From NCBI GenBank assembly GCA_947584955.1, contig CANPWS010000022.1, positions 1 through 12,535 on the forward strand: a DNA stretch of 12,535 nt, read 5' to 3'. This DNA is from an uncultured Bacilli bacterium (lineage in GTDB: Bacteria; Bacillota_I; Bacilli_A; RF39; UBA660). The position numbers and the translations under genes were made by a program. The notes beneath the pieces are model-generated. The model ran no database searches and was not told where the DNA came from. It was given only the letters and a program-made list of their open reading frames with translations. This document shows positions 6,651 to 12,535 of this stretch, one piece after another (position 1 is the stretch's first letter; each line of letters begins with the position of its first letter).

Positions 6651-7718
6651 ATGAATTATATAATAATAGGAATGCTTGCTATATTAATTGTTCTTGTAAT
6701 AATTTCAATTTTGAAAAATGTTAATGAATCTAATATTACTGAAAGATTAGGTAGGTTAGAAAATAGTTTAGTGAAAGAGTTATCAGATTTTAAATATGAT
6801 ATTGTAGAAAATATTGAGGAAAAAACAGATAAAGTTAATGAAAAATTAGAAAATAAACTTAATATGATTAATGATAAAGTTAATGAAAGATTAGATGAAA
6901 GCTTTAATAAAACTAATAAAACTTTTACATCTGTCTTGGAACGATTAAGCAAAATTGATGAAGCTCAAAAGAAAATTGATACATTGTCTACTGATATTGT
7001 TTCATTACAAAGTATTTTAACTGATAAAAAAAGTAGAGGAATATTTGGTGAAGTTAATCTAAAACATATTTTGGTTAGTATTTTTGGAGAAAAAAATGAT
7101 AAAATATATCGTATGCAATATCCTTTTGAAAATAATAAAATAGCAGATGCTGTTATTTTTGCTCCAGAACCTTTAGGATTAGTTGCAATAGATTCTAAAT
7201 TTCCACTTGAAAATTATCAAATAATGGTAGATAAAAATAAAAGTCAAGTAGAAAGAACTATTGCTGAAAGAAATTTTAAAATTGATGTAAAAAAACATAT
7301 TGATTCAATAAGTGAAAAATATATAATACCAGGTGTTACTTCTGATCAAGCAATAATGTTTTTACCTGCTGAAGCAATATTTTCTGAAATTAACGCATAT
7401 CATAGTGATTTAGTAGAATATGCAAACAGAAAAAAAGTTTGGATAACATCACCAACAACATTGATTTCTACATTCACTGTTATTGAAGTTTTACTAAAAA
7501 ATATTGAAAGAGATAAATATGCTTCTATTATACATGAAGAATTAAATAAATTAGGTATTGAGTTTTCAAGATATAAAGAAAGATGGGATAAACTTTCAAG
7601 AAGTATTGAAACTGTTAATAAAGATGTTGAAAGTTTGCATGTTACAACGGATAAAATTAGCAAAAGATTTGAATCTATAAGTAGTGCAAAAGTGAAAGAT
7701 GATAATTTTTTGGAATAA
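6651..7718 (+). CDS. rmuC: RmuC-family DNA recombination protein
   Basis: RmuC proteins limit inversions and rearrangements at repeats and are predicted to have a restriction-endonuclease-like fold; the biochemical activity is unsettled. Residues ~3-20 form a single N-terminal membrane helix (YIIIGMLAILIVLVIISIL). A long coiled coil runs from ~25 to 125 (repeated NEKLENKL/NDKVNERL heptads). The conserved domain then has SRGIFGE, ADAVIFAPEPLGLVAIDSKFPL, DQAIMFLPAEAIFSEI and VWITSPTTLISTFTVIEVL, all RmuC signatures; the DSKFPL Asp-Lys pair fits a nuclease core. At 355 residues it is near normal length. It is transcribed from the TTGACA/TATACT promoter. No terminator separates it from the small membrane gene 51 nt downstream, so the three genes probably form one operon. 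Confidence 0.93.
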   Translation: MNYIIIGMLAILIVLVIISILKNVNESNITERLGRLENSLVKELSDFKYDIVENIEEKTDKVNEKLENKLNMINDKVNERLDESFNKTNKTFTSVLERLSKIDEAQKKIDTLSTDIVSLQSILTDKKSRGIFGEVNLKHILVSIFGEKNDKIYRMQYPFENNKIADAVIFAPEPLGLVAIDSKFPLENYQIMVDKNKSQVERTIAERNFKIDVKKHIDSISEKYIIPGVTSDQAIMFLPAEAIFSEINAYHSDLVEYANRKKVWITSPTTLISTFTVIEVLLKNIERDKYASIIHEELNKLGIEFSRYKERWDKLSRSIETVNKDVESLHVTTDKISKRFESISSAKVKDDNFLE

Positions 7719-7769
7719 AAAGAAGTTTTATCAAAAAATATTAAACATAGAATTAAATAGGTGGTTTTA

Positions 7770-7991
7770 GTGCTACGTATTTTTTTCTTTTTATTTGGAT
7801 TTGGACTTATGGTTGTAGGTTTTACATATATAATTTTGTATTTTAATTTATTTTCTATTGGGTATAATTTTTTTGATTATGTTAATTTTATATTTAGGAG
7901 AGTAGAATGTTATTTTTCAGTTGTAGGTTTAATTATTTTAATACTTTCAATATTTATAAAAGGAGAGGATAAGAATGAATTATATTTATGA
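7770..7991 (+). CDS. Small two-helix membrane protein
   Basis: I do not recognise a named family. The GTG at 7770 is preferred over the in-frame GTG at 7761 because AGGTGG (7759-7764) then sits 5 nt upstream; the upstream GTG lies within that site. The product has 73 residues, with hydrophobic segments at ~4-26 (IFFFLFGFGLMVVGFTYII) and ~48-63 (YFSVVGLIILILSIFI), a basic RR at 43-44 between them and a charged tail KGEDKNELYL. This suggests an integral membrane hairpin with both ends on the same side. It ends in TGA, the only TGA stop in the window. Its last 17 nt overlap the next gene, whose AGGAGAGG ribosome binding site is inside this frame, which suggests translational coupling. Confidence 0.7.
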   Translation: MLRIFFFLFGFGLMVVGFTYIILYFNLFSIGYNFFDYVNFIFRRVECYFSVVGLIILILSIFIKGEDKNELYL

Positions 7992-8607
7992 TATAGTACT
8001 CAATTTTAATAAAGAATATTTTGAATTTTTTCAGTGGAAAAAAGGAGATAAAATAATTAATGTAAAAAAAATACCAGTATTTAGAGTAAGTAGTACAGAT
8101 ATAAAAAACTTTAAATATAATCAAGTTAAGTTAAACTCTGATTTTATAGATAAAATTACTGACTTAACATGTTTTTACAGTAAAATGAACTATAGATATA
8201 TGTGTCTTGTATCAGATACCAATGAATCTTTGGCATTAATGTTTGATAAAAGTGGCTCTCTTATAAAAAAAAGTAGTTTAGTTTTTGATGAAGAAGAAGA
8301 AGTAAACTATGAAATAGAGAAAGAAGAAGAAATAAAAATAGATTATGCTGAGAATAAGTATAGAAAAATAGAAAATATTACTAGATTAGATAAAGAACGT
8401 AAAGATTATTTATTTAAATTTATTAATAGTTTAGATATAGTTAAAGACTCTAGTATTTTAAAATATATTTATTATGATTATTTTGAAAAAGAAATGGATA
8501 ATCCAAGTAGAATAAAAGAAATAATAATTTCTGAAATTAATAATGTTTCAAGTGATAAAAATAAATTATATAAATCAGTTAGTGTACTAAAAAAAATTAA
8601 AAATTAA
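7975..8607 (+). CDS. Conserved-looking hypothetical protein, possibly YjbA/DUF3603-like
   Basis: A 210-residue soluble protein. The N-terminal ~100 residues (YIYDIVLNFNKEYFEFFQWKK, then KKIPVFRVSS) are likely a beta-rich domain; the opening faintly recalls the Bacillus YjbA/DUF3603 family, but this is from memory and unproven. Residues ~103-125 are strongly acidic (EEEEVNYEIEKEEEIKID). The C-terminal ~75 residues look helical (ERKDYLFKFINSLDIVKDSSILKYIYYDYFEKE). There is no signal peptide or membrane segment. The start overlaps the preceding membrane gene by 17 nt and follows AGGAGAGG. The coupling implies a joint role with that membrane protein, perhaps at the inner face of the membrane; the role is unknown. 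Confidence 0.75.
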   Translation: MNYIYDIVLNFNKEYFEFFQWKKGDKIINVKKIPVFRVSSTDIKNFKYNQVKLNSDFIDKITDLTCFYSKMNYRYMCLVSDTNESLALMFDKSGSLIKKSSLVFDEEEEVNYEIEKEEEIKIDYAENKYRKIENITRLDKERKDYLFKFINSLDIVKDSSILKYIYYDYFEKEMDNPSRIKEIIISEINNVSSDKNKLYKSVSVLKKIKN

Positions 8608-8631
8608 AATAGATGTTCTAATAAATATAAA

Positions 8632-8690
8632 AAATAAAAAGAGAATTTTTCAAAATCAATTATATAATTTTGATACTCTCTTTTATTTAT
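8632..8690. terminator. Bidirectional terminator between the rmuC operon and prsA
   Basis: A two-tier hairpin. AAATAAAAAGAGA (8632-8644) pairs with TCTCTTTTATTT (8677-8688) with one bulged A. Inside it TCAAAAT (8650-8656) pairs with ATTTTGA (8667-8673) around a 10-nt loop. A/T runs flank both sides. The right arm covers the prsA stop codon, so one element ends both converging transcripts. Confidence 0.7.
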
Positions 8691-9690
8691 ATTTTTTTTC
8701 ATATTCTTTATATTTATCTTCCATAACTGTATCATAGAAAGTAAATTTATTTTCTTCACGTAAATGCATTAAAGCTTTATAATATAAATTTTGATCTTCG
8801 GCTTCTTTTTCACTTACAATTTTATCAATAACAGCATCTTTTATATCATCAAGAGATGCTTTTTCTTTTTGATTAATTCTGTAAATAATATGATATCCAT
8901 ATGTTGTTTGAACTGGTTCAGTTGTATATTTACCATTTTCTAGTTTCTGTAAAGCATCCATATAACTATCTTGAATATTTGAATTAAAAGCTTGATATCC
9001 TAATTCTTCATAAACTGTTTGATCTGCATATTCTTCTTTTACTTCATCAAAACTTTTTCCTGAATTTAATTTTTCGATAATTTCATTTGCAAGTTTTTTA
9101 GCTTCTTCATCATTTCTGTCATCATCTATTGAGACTAAAAGATGTTTAGAATCAATATCTCCATAAACTTTATTTTCATAATATTCTTCAATTTCTTTAT
9201 CAGTAATTAAGCTTTTTACATAATCTTCAAAGTACATATTTCTTCTACTACTTAATTTTAATAATTCAATAAATTCTTCATGAGAATTTAATCCATTTTG
9301 ACTTAGAAATTCTTCTTTTGTTCCTTGATAGTACTGTTCATATTGTGTGTAATAATTTTGTGCTGTTTCTTCAGCTTCAGCTTTTAAATCATCATTATCT
9401 TCATATTTTTTTGAAAGTACAATATTATCTGCCATATCCAATAATAAATCAATTGATGAATAGTAATCTTTCATATCTTCATATAACTCATTAGCAGTTA
9501 TTTTTTCACCATTTATTTCTGCAACAGGTTGTGTACCATCAGATAAAGTAGCAATTCTATCTGGCCATATTATTGTTGCAATAATGGCAGTTACTAAAAT
9601 TCCTCCAATAAAACCATAAATTGCTTTTCTGTTTTTATCAAGAAACGATAAAAATTTTTCTGCTTTACTTTGTTCTTTTTTGTTTTTCAT
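8683..9690 (-). CDS. prsA: PrsA-like membrane-anchored peptidyl-prolyl isomerase (parvulin)
   Basis: Extracytoplasmic foldase that helps secreted proteins fold after Sec export. The start at 9690 is chosen because AAAGGAG lies just upstream; an in-frame ATG at 9747 would add 19 residues with no good ribosome binding site. The protein has 335 residues: a basic N-terminus, a hydrophobic helix at ~24-42 (AIYGFIGGILVTAIIATII), then an extracellular part with VAEINGEKITANELYEDMKDYY typical of PrsA/SurA N-domains. The parvulin domain spans ~180-275, with SKHLLVS at its start and YGYHIIYRI at its end. The protein contains no cysteine, so it cannot be a lipoprotein like Bacillus PrsA; it should be held by an uncleaved signal anchor. 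A TATACT at 9713-9708 may be the -10 box, but no good -35 is visible. SecA, encoded nearby, supplies its likely clients. Confidence 0.88.
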   Translation of the reverse strand: MKNKKEQSKAEKFLSFLDKNRKAIYGFIGGILVTAIIATIIWPDRIATLSDGTQPVAEINGEKITANELYEDMKDYYSSIDLLLDMADNIVLSKKYEDNDDLKAEAEETAQNYYTQYEQYYQGTKEEFLSQNGLNSHEEFIELLKLSSRRNMYFEDYVKSLITDKEIEEYYENKVYGDIDSKHLLVSIDDDRNDEEAKKLANEIIEKLNSGKSFDEVKEEYADQTVYEELGYQAFNSNIQDSYMDALQKLENGKYTTEPVQTTYGYHIIYRINQKEKASLDDIKDAVIDKIVSEKEAEDQNLYYKALMHLREENKFTFYDTVMEDKYKEYEKKYK

Positions 9691-9758
9691 ATGTTTCTCC
9701 TTTCTAAAGTATACATATATAATAGCAAAAAAAAAATGAAAAAACAATAAAAAAACAA

Positions 9759-9782
9759 AATTATGTGTTATTTCACATAATT
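9759..9782. repeat. Perfect 9-bp inverted repeat, candidate operator
   Basis: AATTATGTG (9759-9767), six bases (TTATTT), then CACATAATT (9774-9782). It lies in the divergent gap between prsA and the tiny membrane genes, away from any stop codon and without a following T-run, so an operator is more likely than a terminator. The TGTG/CACA half-sites recall Crp/Fnr or Rex sites, but those have 8 bp between TGTG and CACA, not 6. Confidence 0.45.
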
Positions 9783-9879
9783 ATTTTAAAAAATTTATTT
9801 TTCAACTAAACTTAAATACTCACCTTTTTTTTATTTTTGTATAAAATAATGTGAAAAGATAAAAAGGAGGGGATTACTT

Positions 9880-9960
9880 ATGAATAATTGTGGTTCATCT
9901 GCTGCTATCGTATTAGTTCTATTTATTTTATTAATAATTATACTTGGAGCTTGGATATAA
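9880..9960 (+). CDS. Tiny single-helix membrane protein, YjcZ-like
   Basis: A 26-residue protein: MNNCGSSAA followed by a hydrophobic helix rich in Leu, Ile and Val and ending GAWI. The short Cys-Gly-containing head and the VLVLFILLIIILGA pattern closely resemble the YjcZ family of tiny Bacillus membrane proteins, several of them linked to sporulation. AAAAAGGAGGGG lies upstream, a very strong ribosome binding site, supporting real translation despite the small size. TATAAAATA at 9840-9848 is a likely -10 region. It is cotranscribed with a second similar protein 20 nt later. Too short for most gene finders. Family call fairly confident; role unknown. Confidence 0.78.
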   Translation: MNNCGSSAAIVLVLFILLIIILGAWI

Positions 9961-9980
9961 AATTAAGGAGGTGTTAAATT

Positions 9981-10100
9981 ATGTCAAATGATGTTTGTGG
10001 AAATAATAACAATAGCAGTAATGGTTATAATGGATTTTTAATTGTAGTAGTATTATATATTTTACTTGCTATTATAATTGGTTCTGCATTATTCTTCTAA
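9981..10100 (+). CDS. Second tiny single-helix membrane protein, YjcZ-like
   Basis: A 39-residue protein. The head MSNDVCGNNNNSSNGYNG is polar and Asn-rich with one Cys-Gly; the rest is one membrane helix (FLIVVVLYILLAIIIGSALFF). The G-F-x-x-I-V-V-V-L-x-I-L-L pattern again matches YjcZ-type proteins. TAAGGAGGTG at 9964-9973 gives an excellent ribosome binding site 7 nt before the ATG. It shares the head-plus-helix design of the gene 20 nt upstream and is probably a diverged tandem copy. Two adjacent terminator hairpins follow. Confidence 0.78.
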   Translation: MSNDVCGNNNNSSNGYNGFLIVVVLYILLAIIIGSALFF

Positions 10101-10107
10101 TATATAC

Positions 10108-10132
10108 AAACTATCAAATAGATAGTTTTTTA
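10108..10132 (+). terminator. Terminator of the tiny membrane-protein operon
   Basis: AAACTATC (10108-10115) and GATAGTTT (10121-10128) form a perfect 8-bp stem around AAATA, followed by T-rich sequence (10126-10131). Confidence 0.7.
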
Positions 10133-10167
10133 AAGTAAAATATAACCTAATGGTTATATTTTACTTT
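10132..10167. terminator. Bidirectional terminator, 16-bp perfect stem
   Basis: AAAGTAAAATATAACC (10132-10147) is fully complementary to 10152-10167 around a TAAT loop. The right arm contains the stop codon of the minus-strand HIT gene (10161-10163). On the minus strand, the T/A-rich sequence beyond supports termination of that gene; on the plus strand it backs up the preceding hairpin. Confidence 0.7.
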
Positions 10168-10520
10168 GTTAATTTGTTATAAACTTCTTCTAAAGCAATT
10201 TTGGGTTCATTATTATATTTTGGTATTAGATGAAGATGATAGTGTTTAACCTCTTGACCTAAGCCATTATTTTGACATAATGAAATTCCATCATAATTTA
10301 ATCTTTCTTTAAGTAATATTGCCATATCTTTAGCTATTTTTAGTATATGATGTAGAGTATTATCATCTATATCAAAAAAGTTTTCATAATGTTTTTTAGG
10401 TACAATCAATGTATGTCCTGTATGATTAGGATTAACATCTAAAAAAACTTTAACTATATCGTCTTCATATAAAGTGTATGAAGATACTTCACCTTTTATT
10501 ATTTGACAAAATATATCCAT
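10161..10520 (-). CDS. HIT-family nucleotide hydrolase
   Basis: Histidine-triad protein of the HINT/Fhit superfamily, which hydrolyses nucleotide phosphoramidates or dinucleotide polyphosphates. The triad HYHLHL is at residues 93-98 with His95 the expected nucleophile, preceded by QNNGLGQEV, the usual nucleotide-binding loop. The N-terminus MDIFCQIIKGEVSS and the central DVNPNHTGHTLIVPKKHYENFFD are also typical. The start at 10520 is preferred: GGAG lies 9 nt before it, whereas the in-frame ATG at 10529 directly abuts that site. At 119 residues it is slightly short for the family (usually about 130-140), with an abbreviated C-terminus. It has its own TTTACT/TATACT promoter. Substrate cannot be told from sequence. 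Confidence 0.94.
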   Translation of the reverse strand: MDIFCQIIKGEVSSYTLYEDDIVKVFLDVNPNHTGHTLIVPKKHYENFFDIDDNTLHHILKIAKDMAILLKERLNYDGISLCQNNGLGQEVKHYHLHLIPKYNNEPKIALEEVYNKLTK

Positions 10521-10540
10521 TAATATCATCTCCTAAAAAA

Positions 10541-10569
10541 AGTATATCATGAATAAATTAAAAAGTAAA
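10541..10569 (-). promoter_or_regulatory. Promoter of the HIT gene
   Basis: On the minus strand, TTTACT (10569-10564), 17 bp, then TATACT (10546-10541) preceded by TGA, an extended -10. The leader is only about 15 nt. Confidence 0.75.
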
Positions 10570-10691
10570 ATAATTTAAATTATATATAATTAAAGACTAA
10601 ATATAAATAGATAATAAATATATTAAAATTATTGTTAATTATGTTAAATTATGTAAAAGAATATTTTCTACTATCTTTTTTTTTACCTCTG

Positions 10692-10700
10692 TGTTATACT
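10692..10700 (+). promoter_or_regulatory. Extended -10 element of the hpf promoter
   Basis: TGT plus TATACT (10695-10700), about 20 nt before the start codon. At the usual distance upstream (10672-10677) the sequence TATCTT is a poor -35, so this promoter probably depends on the extended -10 or an activator. Confidence 0.6.
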
Positions 10701-10719
10701 GTAAGTAGAAAGGAATGAT

Positions 10720-11259
10720 ATGATGAAATACAATATTCGTGGAGACAAAATGATTGTAACTGATTCTATCAAGAATTATACAACAAGTAAGTTAAATAGG
10801 TTAAACAAATACTTTACTGAAGATGATTTGACTGCTAATGTACTTACTAAAGTTAGAGGAAATAAACAAATTGTAGAAGTAACTATTCCTACTGATAAGT
10901 TTATTTTAAGAAGTGAAGAAGAACATGATGATTTATATGCTGCAATTGATTTAGTCGTTGATAAATTGGAAAGACAAATAAGAAAGAATAAAACAAAATT
11001 AAAAAAGCAAAATAAAGTAAGTAATAAGTATGAATACTTTAATTTTGATTATGAAATAGATAATGGGGATAATGAAGATGATTTAAAAATAGTAAAAAGA
11101 AAGACTATTGATACTAAGCCAATGGATGAAGAAGAGGCCATATTAGAAATGGAGCTTTTAGGACATAATTTTTATGTTTATAAGGATATGCATACTAATG
11201 ATATATGTGTTATCTATAAAAGAAAAGATGGAAATTATGGTATAATTGATACTAAATAA
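10720..11259 (+). CDS. hpf: Long-form ribosome hibernation-promoting factor
   Basis: Long HPF (YvyD type) binds the 30S decoding region in stationary phase and joins two ribosomes into an inactive 100S dimer. The S30AE domain covers residues ~1-100 (MKYNIRGDKMIVTDSIKNY, KVRGNKQIVEVTIPTDKF, EEEHDDLYAAIDLVVDKLERQIRKNK). A charged linker (~101-120) leads to the C-terminal dimerisation domain (~122-178; IVKRKTIDTKPMDEEEAILEMELLGHNFYVYKD, ending GNYGIIDTK). At 179 residues it is the normal long form. ATGs at 10720 and 10723 both follow AAAGGA; the second gives 178 residues and better spacing. The hpf-secA order is conserved in Firmicutes. Its promoter is an extended -10 with a weak -35. Confidence 0.96.
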   Translation: MMKYNIRGDKMIVTDSIKNYTTSKLNRLNKYFTEDDLTANVLTKVRGNKQIVEVTIPTDKFILRSEEEHDDLYAAIDLVVDKLERQIRKNKTKLKKQNKVSNKYEYFNFDYEIDNGDNEDDLKIVKRKTIDTKPMDEEEAILEMELLGHNFYVYKDMHTNDICVIYKRKDGNYGIIDTK

Positions 11260-11294
11260 AAATTATTAGATGTAATACTTATTTATAACAAATT

Positions 11295-11337
11295 AAAACT
11301 GTTGACAAATCCGAAAGATTTTGAAAAACAGTTTTTT
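11295..11337 (+). terminator. Terminator of hpf
   Basis: AAAACTGTT (11295-11303) pairs with AACAGTTTT (11327-11335), ending in a T-run to 11337. Inside it AAATC (11307-11311) pairs with GATTT (11317-11321) around CGAAA, giving an interrupted stem. Confidence 0.7.
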
Positions 11338-11527
11338 ACTTTTATGTAATAAAGAAAAAGTGTTATTTGAATTTAAATATTAAAAATACAGTTATAATAT
11401 TTGAAAATAATATAATTTAAAAATATAGAAAATAAATTATTTTTAAGTTATAAATTATTAATTTTTTCTTTATATTACTAGTTTTTTTCTTGAAAGTATA
11501 GTAGAATATATATTGGAGATGGTTACG
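11338..11527 (+). promoter_or_regulatory. AT-rich gap with possible secA promoter
   Basis: No gene or RNA is visible in this gap. The best promoter is ATTACT (11474-11479), 17 bp, TATAGT (11497-11502), one base off the TTTACT box used elsewhere here, with a leader of ~20 nt. A TATAAT at 11393-11398 has no -35 at a normal distance. Confidence 0.35.
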
Positions 11528-12535
11528 ATGCTTAAAGTGTTAAAAAAAGTATTTGATAATGAATATAAAGAACTTAAAAAATTTGAAAAAATTGCTTCAG
11601 AAATAGAAGCTTTAGATGAAGAATATAGTAAATTATCTGATAGTAAGTTAGCTGATAAAACAAATGAATTTAAAAAGAGATTAAAAGATGGTGAAACTTT
11701 AGAAGATATATTAGTTGAAGCTTTTGCTACAGCAAGAGAAGCTGCTTATAGATGTGTTAATATGAAACCATTTTATGTTCAACTTCTTGGAGGATTAGCT
11801 ATTCATTATGGTAATATAGCAGAAATGAAAACTGGTGAAGGTAAAACTCTTACGTGTGTACTTCCTGCATATTTAAATGCTTTGACTGGTGATGGAGTTC
11901 ACATTGTTACTGTAAATGAATTTTTGTCTACTAGAGATTCAGAATGGATGGGAAGTATTTTTAAGTTTTTAGGACTTACTGTAGGACTTAATTTACGTGA
12001 AAAAACTCCAGCTGAAAAAAGAGAAGCTTATAACTGCGATATATTATATACTACTAATAACGAACTTGGTTTTGATTATTTAAGAGACAATATGGTTGTT
12101 AAAAAAGAAAATAGGGTACAAAGAAAACTTAATTATTGTATAGTAGATGAAGTTGATTCTATTTTAATAGATGAAGCTAGAACACCTCTTATTATTTCTG
12201 GTGGTGTGATGCAATCAGCAAATTTATATGTACAAGCTGATAACTTTGTTAAAAGTTTAATAGAAAATGAAGACTATGTAAAAGATGAAAAGACTAGAAG
12301 TATTAATCTTACTGATGAAGGTAGTGCTAAATGTGAGAGTAAATTTAATTTAAAAAACTTATATGATATTTCTAATACTGCTTTGGTTCATCATATTAAT
12401 CAGGCATTAAAAGCAAATTATTTCATGAAAAAAGATGTTGATTATGTCGTTCAAGATGATCAGGTAATAATAGTTGATCAATTTACAGGAAGACTTATGA
12501 AAGGAAGAGCATTTTCAGAGGGACTTCATCAGGCT
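11528..12535 (+). CDS. secA: Preprotein translocase ATPase SecA (5' part, runs off window)
   Basis: Motor of the general secretion pathway, which pushes unfolded preproteins through SecYEG. Only the first 336 codons are present, and the frame is open to the window edge. It starts [21 protein letters not shown], with GGAG 9 nt before the ATG at 11528. Visible parts of nucleotide-binding domain 1 are the adenine-contact region [11 protein letters not shown] with Gln85, Walker A MKTGEGKT ending at Thr107, and Walker B/DEAD region [20 protein letters not shown] at 206-225. The preprotein crosslinking domain begins after ~225, and the [18 protein letters not shown] motif closes the visible part. 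VNEFLSTRD replaces the commoner VNDYLAxRD, a mild change. Features fit the housekeeping SecA rather than an accessory SecA2. Together with PrsA it forms part of the export route. Confidence 0.98.
   Translation, partial: MLKVLKKVFDNEYKELKKFEKIASEIEALDEEYSKLSDSKLADKTNEFKKRLKDGETLEDILVEAFATAREAAYRCVNMKPFYVQLLGGLAIHYGNIAEMKTGEGKTLTCVLPAYLNALTGDGVHIVTVNEFLSTRDSEWMGSIFKFLGLTVGLNLREKTPAEKREAYNCDILYTTNNELGFDYLRDNMVVKKENRVQRKLNYCIVDEVDSILIDEARTPLIISGGVMQSANLYVQADNFVKSLIENEDYVKDEKTRSINLTDEGSAKCESKFNLKNLYDISNTALVHHINQALKANYFMKKDVDYVVQDDQVIIVDQFTGRLMKGRAFSEGLHQA

Noticed and set aside
6656..7663. Two minus-strand open frames (6656-6952 and 7400-7663) inside rmuC
   Set aside because: Their Leu/Ser-rich translations are the usual shadow of a lysine- and asparagine-rich coding strand; rmuC has clear family motifs in the other frame.
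9691..9747. Longer PrsA start with a hydrophobic 19-residue extension
   Set aside because: No ribosome binding site precedes 9747, the added region covers the likely promoter and leader, and AAAGGAG marks the start at 9690.
11302..11307. TTGACA box in the hpf-secA gap
   Set aside because: No -10 hexamer lies at 16-18 bp, and the bases are part of the hpf terminator hairpin.
11367..11398. TTGAAT plus TATAAT as a secA promoter
   Set aside because: The spacer would be 20 bp, and it would give a leader of more than 100 nt, unlike most genes here.

Overview
The window comes from a very AT-rich Gram-positive-type bacterium that uses the standard genetic code: every tryptophan checked in its conserved proteins is TGG, and 14 of 15 complete genes end in TAA (the other in TGA). 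Base composition, strong AGGAG-type ribosome binding sites, a PrsA-like foldase, long-form HPF next to secA, and tiny YjcZ-like membrane proteins point to a low-GC Firmicute, probably an Erysipelotrichia/RF39/Mollicutes-related member of the Bacilli. Species cannot be fixed from sequence alone. It looks like ordinary chromosome: no tRNA, rRNA, CRISPR array, insertion sequence or prophage block is visible.

Layout. 1-171 holds the terminator of an off-window gene and the ychF promoter. ychF (172-1269, ribosome-associated ATPase) and pepF (1370-3160, M3 oligopeptidase) each have their own promoter. rpsF-ssb-rpsR (3266-4294) is the conserved S6/SSB/S18 operon, with its own promoter, a structured 5' leader that may hide the rpsF ribosome binding site, and a terminator. 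A lone HEVLH-containing protein (4538-5269) converges on a minus-strand gene (5407-6462) that joins a WXG100/LXG-like helical N-terminus to a GH24-type lysozyme domain; this is the most unusual protein here. Divergent from it is rmuC (6651-7718), followed by a two-helix membrane protein (7770-7991) and an overlapping unknown soluble protein (7975-8607). These converge on a membrane-anchored PrsA-like foldase (8683-9690, minus). Divergent from the foldase are two tiny single-helix membrane proteins (9880-9960 and 9981-10100), which converge on a HIT hydrolase (10161-10520, minus). Last come hpf (10720-11259, long-form ribosome hibernation factor) and the first 336 codons of secA (11528 to the window end).

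Themes. Core functions are translation and its control (YchF, S6, S18, HPF), DNA maintenance (SSB, RmuC) and protein export and folding (SecA, PrsA). Several promoters share one design: a TTTACT- or TTGANA-like -35 box, exactly 17 bp, and a TGn-TATAAT/TATACT extended -10 box, with short leaders. Convergent genes share bidirectional hairpin terminators, often overlapping the stop codons.

The best candidates for further work are the WXG-like/lysozyme fusion as a possible type VII-secreted muramidase, the rpsF leader switch, the tandem tiny membrane proteins with an inverted repeat upstream, and the small membrane/soluble gene pair behind rmuC.
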